A stretch of 64,000 bases of DNA from Microbacterium protaetiae (lineage in GTDB: Bacteria; Actinomycetota; Actinomycetes; Actinomycetales; Microbacteriaceae), in NCBI RefSeq assembly GCF_004135285.1, contig NZ_CP035494.1:1178001-1242000 (forward strand), read 5' to 3'. The notes under the pieces are model-generated. The model saw only the letters and a list, made by a program, of their open reading frames with translations, ran no database searches and was not told the DNA's origin. This document shows, in pieces, positions 60,301-64,000 of the stretch; positions within the stretch are counted from its first letter, which is position 1; each line of letters begins with the position of its first letter. The position numbers and the translations under genes are program-made.

Positions 60301-60331
60301 GTCGAAATCCGTTGTTCTCTGGGGTGTGCGG

Positions 60332-61534
60332 TCAGAGTGCGGCGGCGATGGCCATCGTCGACAGCTTCTGGAAGCGGGCGACGTTCTCGCTTTCCTCCAT
60401 GACGCCTGCGGACAGGAACGTGAAGGTGAAGTCGCGTTCCGGGTCGATCCAGAACAGCGACGATCCGGCGCCGTAATTGCCGTGCGTGCGCGGCGAGGTG
60501 AACGGCCCGAAGAAGTTCGGGGCGGTCCCCGCGCCCGACAGCGAGAACCCGAGGCCGAAGTTGCCCTTCGGGATCTCCCAGCCCCGCTCTCGCGCCATCT
60601 GGGCATACAGGTCGTTGGGCATGTCGCCCGTCTGCAACGTCGTGGCTTGGTCGAGGATCGCGGGCGCGACGAGGTGCTGGCCGTCTTTCTCGCCGCGGCG
60701 GCGCAGCCACTCGGCGAAGGCGTGCACGTCGTCGGCGGTCGAGACCGATCCAACCCAGGGGATCTCGGCATCCGGCGTGATCGCCTCGTTGAGCCCCTCG
60801 ATGTCGGCCGGCTGCAGGAAACCGCCCTCGGGCAGGTACGCCTTCAACGGCACTGCACGGTCAGCGCGGTCGGCCGGCAGACCGAACGAGGTGTCGTCCA
60901 TGCCCAGAGGTCGGAACAGGAGGGTCTGGGCGAGCTCGCCGAAGGATTCAGCCCCGTAGGCGCGGCGGACCATCTCTCCCATGAGCGCGTGGTTGATCGC
61001 CGGCGCGTAGTTCAGGTTTTCACCGGGCTCGAACAGCACATCGACGCGCGAGAGCGCCTCGATGACATCGGCAAGAACCCCGAAGCGATCCGGTCCCAGC
61101 CCCGGGTTAGGTGTCGGAGGCAGCCCCGAGCGGTGCGTAAACAGGTGCACGAGGTTGATGCGGTCCTTGCGGAGCATGTGGAACGGGTCGGTGCCGAAGA
61201 ACTCGGGGATGAGATCGACGACCCGGGTGGACAGGGCGAGTCTGCCTTCGCTGACCGCACGCAGCGCCATGAGGTTCGTGAAGGCCTTCGTCAGCGACAG
61301 CACGCGGAAGACGTCGTTCGGCTGAAGTTCGCGGCCAGTCGCGCGTTCGGCCCACCCGACGGTCGTATCCAGCACCTTCTGCCCGCCGCGGGCGAGGATC
61401 ACGTGCACGCCGTCATAGGCGCCGCGCTCGATGTCCGAGACGATCTCGGCGACGAACCGCTCGAGCGCCCGGGGGTCGACGTCATCGCGGGCGACGACGT
61501 CTGCCGCGTTGGTCCGCGATACAGGAATTGTCAT
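60332..61534 (-). CDS. Serine hydrolase of the beta-lactamase/EstB family
   Basis: The 400-residue protein starts at ATG 61534, 7 nt after AAGGAG. The catalytic SxxK is in VLSLTKAFTNL, followed by a YxN-type motif (GENLNYAPAINHALMG) and, late, THGNYGAGSSLFW in place of KTG. This set is typical of class C-like esterases (EstB, transesterases) rather than true beta-lactamases. With the P450 and SDR it may hydrolyse an ester in a degradative pathway. It is 11 bp from the SDR stop and 31 bp before the P450 gene. Confidence 0.9.
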   Translation of the reverse strand: MTIPVSRTNAADVVARDDVDPRALERFVAEIVSDIERGAYDGVHVILARGGQKVLDTTVGWAERATGRELQPNDVFRVLSLTKAFTNLMALRAVSEGRLALSTRVVDLIPEFFGTDPFHMLRKDRINLVHLFTHRSGLPPTPNPGLGPDRFGVLADVIEALSRVDVLFEPGENLNYAPAINHALMGEMVRRAYGAESFGELAQTLLFRPLGMDDTSFGLPADRADRAVPLKAYLPEGGFLQPADIEGLNEAITPDAEIPWVGSVSTADDVHAFAEWLRRRGEKDGQHLVAPAILDQATTLQTGDMPNDLYAQMARERGWEIPKGNFGLGFSLSGAGTAPNFFGPFTSPRTHGNYGAGSSLFWIDPERDFTFTFLSAGVMEESENVARFQKLSTMAIAAAL

Positions 61535-61545
61535 CGGACGCTCCT

Positions 61546-62355
61546 TCACACCATCACGAGCCCGCCCGAGGGCGAGATCGTCTGACCGGTCAGGTACGAC
61601 GCCGAGGCGCCCGCGAGGAACAACACCATCTGGGCGATCTCCTCGGGCTGTGCCGCGCGGCGGATCGGCTGCATGCCGATCAGGAAGTCGGCGAACTCGT
61701 CGTCGCTCTGACGGAACAGCGGGGTGTCGATCGCGCCGGGGGCCAGCGCATTGACGCGGATGCCGAAGGGCGCGAGTTCCGTCGCCGCTTCGCGGGTCAG
61801 CCCGAGCACGGCTGCCTTGGATGCAGGGTAGTAGGCGGGCATCGTCACGCCCATGAGGGCCGCAGCCGATGAGAAGTTGACGATCGAGCCCGAACCCCTC
61901 GCTTTCATTAGCGGTACGGCCGCGCGCATGGAGTAGAACATGCCGTAGAGATTGATCTTCATGACGCGATCGAAGTCGTCGTCAGTGACGTGCTCGAGGA
62001 ACTCCGAGTTGTGCTGACGTCCCTCGCGCACAGCGTCGAAGACCTTGCGGTTCTCATCGTTGAGCGCATCCAGTGCAGCACGGTTCGGAGCGTTCACGCC
62101 GGCAGCGTTCACGAGGATGTCGAGGCCGCCCTGCTCAGCGTCGACCTGGGCGAAGGCCTGCCGGACGGCGGTGCTGTCGGAGATGTCCATCGCGAGCCCT
62201 GTCGCCCGAGCGAGGCCTGCGAACACATCCACAACCGCAGGTGCGATATCGAGACCGTAGACGATGGCTCCCGCCTCGTGTAGAGCCCGCGCCGTGGCCA
62301 GGCCCATACCCGACCCGGCTCCGGTGACGACGGCGACTGCGCCTGTGAATTCCAT
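61546..62355 (-). CDS. Short-chain dehydrogenase/reductase of the P450 operon
   Basis: The 269-residue SDR starts at ATG 62355 (MEFTGAVAVVTGAGSGMGLA) with GAGGAG 4 nt upstream. The cofactor motif is GAGSGMG; ILVNAAGVNAPN and the catalytic NFSSAAALMG with YYPASKAAVLGL follow. Asp in VYGLDIAP favours NAD(H). An insertion near residues 100-120 (DALNDENRKVFDAVREGRQ) is longer than usual. It is the first gene after the 32-bp palindrome and could oxidise an alcohol formed by the P450. Confidence 0.92.
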   Translation of the reverse strand: MEFTGAVAVVTGAGSGMGLATARALHEAGAIVYGLDIAPAVVDVFAGLARATGLAMDISDSTAVRQAFAQVDAEQGGLDILVNAAGVNAPNRAALDALNDENRKVFDAVREGRQHNSEFLEHVTDDDFDRVMKINLYGMFYSMRAAVPLMKARGSGSIVNFSSAAALMGVTMPAYYPASKAAVLGLTREAATELAPFGIRVNALAPGAIDTPLFRQSDDEFADFLIGMQPIRRAAQPEEIAQMVLFLAGASASYLTGQTISPSGGLVMV

Positions 62356-62411
62356 GTGCTCCTCCTCGAGCGAGACCGGCTTGCTCATCGATCAGCCAAG
62401 AACGAGTGTGC

Positions 62412-62443
62412 CACATTCACTAGACATCTGTCTAGTGAATGTG
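62412..62443. promoter_or_regulatory. Perfect 32-bp palindrome, probable TetR-family operator
   Basis: CACATTCACTAGACA and TGTCTAGTGAATGTG flank a 2-bp centre (TC) in a perfect inverted repeat. The core ACTAGACA..TGTCTAGT is typical of TetR-type operators. It lies 57 bp upstream of the SDR start, between it and the MFS stop. No TetR gene is in the window; it may lie to the right. Confidence 0.85.
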
Positions 62444-62460
62444 CACACCAAGAGGAATCG

Positions 62461-63855
62461 CTAATGCGCGGTAACAGCCTCGATCAGCTTGGTCGGACGG
62501 ATCACCAGGCCGCAGACGATCGCCACGAGAACGGCAGCCCCGGCGACCGCATACCCGATGTCGAATAGCCCCGCGGTCGGAATCGCCACCCCCTCAACCA
62601 CGTCACTGTTGGCCGCCTCCAGCGCCGCGAAGATGGCACTGCCGAGCGACGACGACGCCAGCGCGACCGAGACGTACAACGAGGCGGTCCCGGCCGCCGT
62701 CTCTTTGGGTGCTTCGGCGGTGATCACCGACAGAGCGGTCGTCAGCAAAGTCGTGTACCCGAACCCGAACATCAGAATCGCCACAGCAATAGCGATCAGC
62801 GACCCGTAACCGAAGCGCAGCGTCGCGAATGCCGCCATCAGCAGCATTCCGCCGATCACTAGCACCGCGCCCGCCGACAGGCGGCGCACGAGGATCGGGA
62901 TGCTCTTGGCGGCGACGAGTCCCGCCACCGTCATCGGCAGGAAGACGAAGGCGCTTTGGAACGGCGTGAACCCAAAGCCCGCGCCCAGCGCACCGCCGGG
63001 CAAGGCCAGCAGTGTGAGAGTGAGGTTGTACAGCAGCATCCCGCACACTCCCAGGGTCACGAAGACGAGATACGCAGGTGTGAGGTTGCGACCGCGCAAC
63101 AAGCGCACCTCAAGGAGCGGGTTCTTGGCCTTCGACTCGACCCGAAACGCCGCCAGCAGCACGATCACGCCACCGATTACCAATGCGATGGTCGTCGGGG
63201 ACGTTACACCCCAGGTTGTCGACTGCGCGATGCCGACGCACAGCAGCGTGAGCCCGAGTCCGAGCAGAAGCACGCCGCCAACCTCGATACGGTGGCGCGT
63301 TCCGGCGACCTTACGACGGGCATCCGAGTCCTTGCCCCAGATGAGGAAGGCAACCAGGCTCAATAGCGTCAGCACACCACCCGTCCAGAATGCTGTGCGC
63401 CACGTGCCGCCGAGTTCGATAATCACGCCGCCCAGCAGGAAGGCCGTGAAGATCCCGATGGCCTGTCCTCCGGCGATGACCGCGACCGCACGCGTGCGAT
63501 CACGGACGGACAGGCGGGCGTTGAGGATACCGACGCACAGCGCCTGCCCCGCCATCGTGCCGGTCAGTGCACGGCCGATCACAAGCACTATGAAGTTCGC
63601 GGCGACCGCTGAGATCACGAAGCCCACAGTGATACCCACGACCGAGACGACCATAAGTCGCCGATGTCCGTACACGTCGCCAGCTTTCGACAGCAGCGCG
63701 ATCGTCGCGGCGCCGAAGATGGTCGTGCTCATCAGCGCCCAGGTCGCCTGACCAGGGCTCAGCACGAGCTCGGTGCTCATCGACCCGTACAGCGGGATCG
63801 CCATCATCGTGCCAACTTCGTTCAACAGCTGCAGTACCGAGAAGGTCAGAGCCAT
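62461..63855 (-). CDS. MFS transporter, DHA2-type drug/metabolite exporter
   Basis: From ATG 63855 the protein has 464 residues and about 12-14 helices, with the MFS motif A-like SKAGDVYGHRRLMVV and TGTMAGQALCVGI. The coding frame clearly continues upstream (RRPSVFLPWRRAGLAMALTF) to about 63950 but without a start codon. An ATG at 63953 with GAAGGAG upstream begins MTSSNIGTQSSAGHPGTPAA in another frame, and the two frames meet at a C-rich run near 63890-63905. A one-base indel there is likely. It probably exports a substrate or product of the P450 pathway. Confidence 0.86.
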   Translation of the reverse strand: MALTFSVLQLLNEVGTMMAIPLYGSMSTELVLSPGQATWALMSTTIFGAATIALLSKAGDVYGHRRLMVVSVVGITVGFVISAVAANFIVLVIGRALTGTMAGQALCVGILNARLSVRDRTRAVAVIAGGQAIGIFTAFLLGGVIIELGGTWRTAFWTGGVLTLLSLVAFLIWGKDSDARRKVAGTRHRIEVGGVLLLGLGLTLLCVGIAQSTTWGVTSPTTIALVIGGVIVLLAAFRVESKAKNPLLEVRLLRGRNLTPAYLVFVTLGVCGMLLYNLTLTLLALPGGALGAGFGFTPFQSAFVFLPMTVAGLVAAKSIPILVRRLSAGAVLVIGGMLLMAAFATLRFGYGSLIAIAVAILMFGFGYTTLLTTALSVITAEAPKETAAGTASLYVSVALASSSLGSAIFAALEAANSDVVEGVAIPTAGLFDIGYAVAGAAVLVAIVCGLVIRPTKLIEAVTAH

Positions 63856-63970
63856 GGCAAGTCCTGCACGGCGCCAGGGCAGGAAGACGCTGGGGCGGCG
63901 GGGGTCCCGGGGTGACCCGCTGAGGACTGCGTACCGATGTTGGATGACGTCATCGTCTCAACTCTCCTTC

Positions 63971-63994
63971 GAGTGCGGCGTCGGTGCCGCACTC
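63971..63994. promoter_or_regulatory. Hairpin/palindrome upstream of the MFS gene
   Basis: GAGTGCGGC (63971-63979) and GCCGCACTC (63986-63994) are perfect arms around GTCGGT. It lies about 18 bp upstream of the ATG at 63953 and could be a terminator of an upstream gene or an operator. Confidence 0.5.
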
Positions 63995-64000
63995 CCGAGA

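Noticed and set aside
60332..61534. Antibiotic-resistance beta-lactamase
   Set aside because: SxxK is present but the KTG motif is replaced by HGN. The context with P450 and SDR favours an esterase-like role.

Overview
The window is high-GC actinobacterial chromosomal DNA, most likely from Microbacterium or a close relative in Microbacteriaceae. This is inferred from strong G/C third-position bias, frequent GTG starts, ATGA/GTGA stop-start overlaps, the type of the ribosomal, EfeUOB and CopD/CtaG proteins, and GC-rich repeats in many gaps. No rRNA, tRNA, insertion sequence or prophage was recognised.

Layout. 1-14.8 kb: a PIF1/RecD-like helicase (runs off the left edge), a membrane-anchored protein, a CopD-CtaG copper fusion, HU, and an L28-L33-S14 ribosomal operon of the cysteine-poor (zinc-free) type. 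Next come an SDR with a divergent XRE regulator, an alkyladenine glycosylase, a glutamine amidotransferase and a Fur-family (Zur-like)-permease-TIGR03943 operon. 14.9-23.1 kb is a metal-uptake block: efeUOB behind an IdeR/DtxR-like iron box, then znuABC with two Zur/Fur-like boxes, separated by a 1.1 kb tandem-repeat array. 23.5-31 kb: a 2-oxoacid dehydrogenase operon (E1 alpha, E1 beta, E2), an aminotransferase, an RHH-Doc toxin-antitoxin pair, a holin-like membrane protein and a flavoprotein. 31-39 kb: pirin, a fructose PTS operon (fruR-fruK-fruA), YceI, DUF2200 and a zinc alcohol dehydrogenase.

39-57.5 kb is an accessory, defence-rich stretch. It holds a complete type I Wadjet operon (jetA-jetB-jetC-jetD), vapBC plus a vapC remnant, a HEPN toxin whose MNT antitoxin carries a Phd-like N-terminal domain, an AbiEi/AbiEii-like pair, a second SDR-XRE couple, a pRiA4b ORF-3-like protein and a DraG-like hydrolase. 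The Wadjet operon sits between two related three-unit repeat arrays in direct orientation with almost the same internal spacing (215/194 and 212/193 bp). A solitary palindromic relative lies at 54.5 kb.

58-64 kb is a catabolic or detoxification cluster: a P450-reductase-ferredoxin fusion, a beta-lactamase-fold hydrolase and an SDR, behind a perfect 32-bp palindrome typical of TetR operators, with an MFS exporter upstream.

The most unusual material is non-coding. There are several families of structured tandem or dispersed repeats, one of which has been captured inside open reading frames. The nonamer GGATGCCGC is frequent on both strands and forms inverted pairs, including in terminators. 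Two genes (znuC and the MFS gene) have a good ribosome binding site out of frame with the main reading frame, so small indels, real or from assembly, should be kept in mind.
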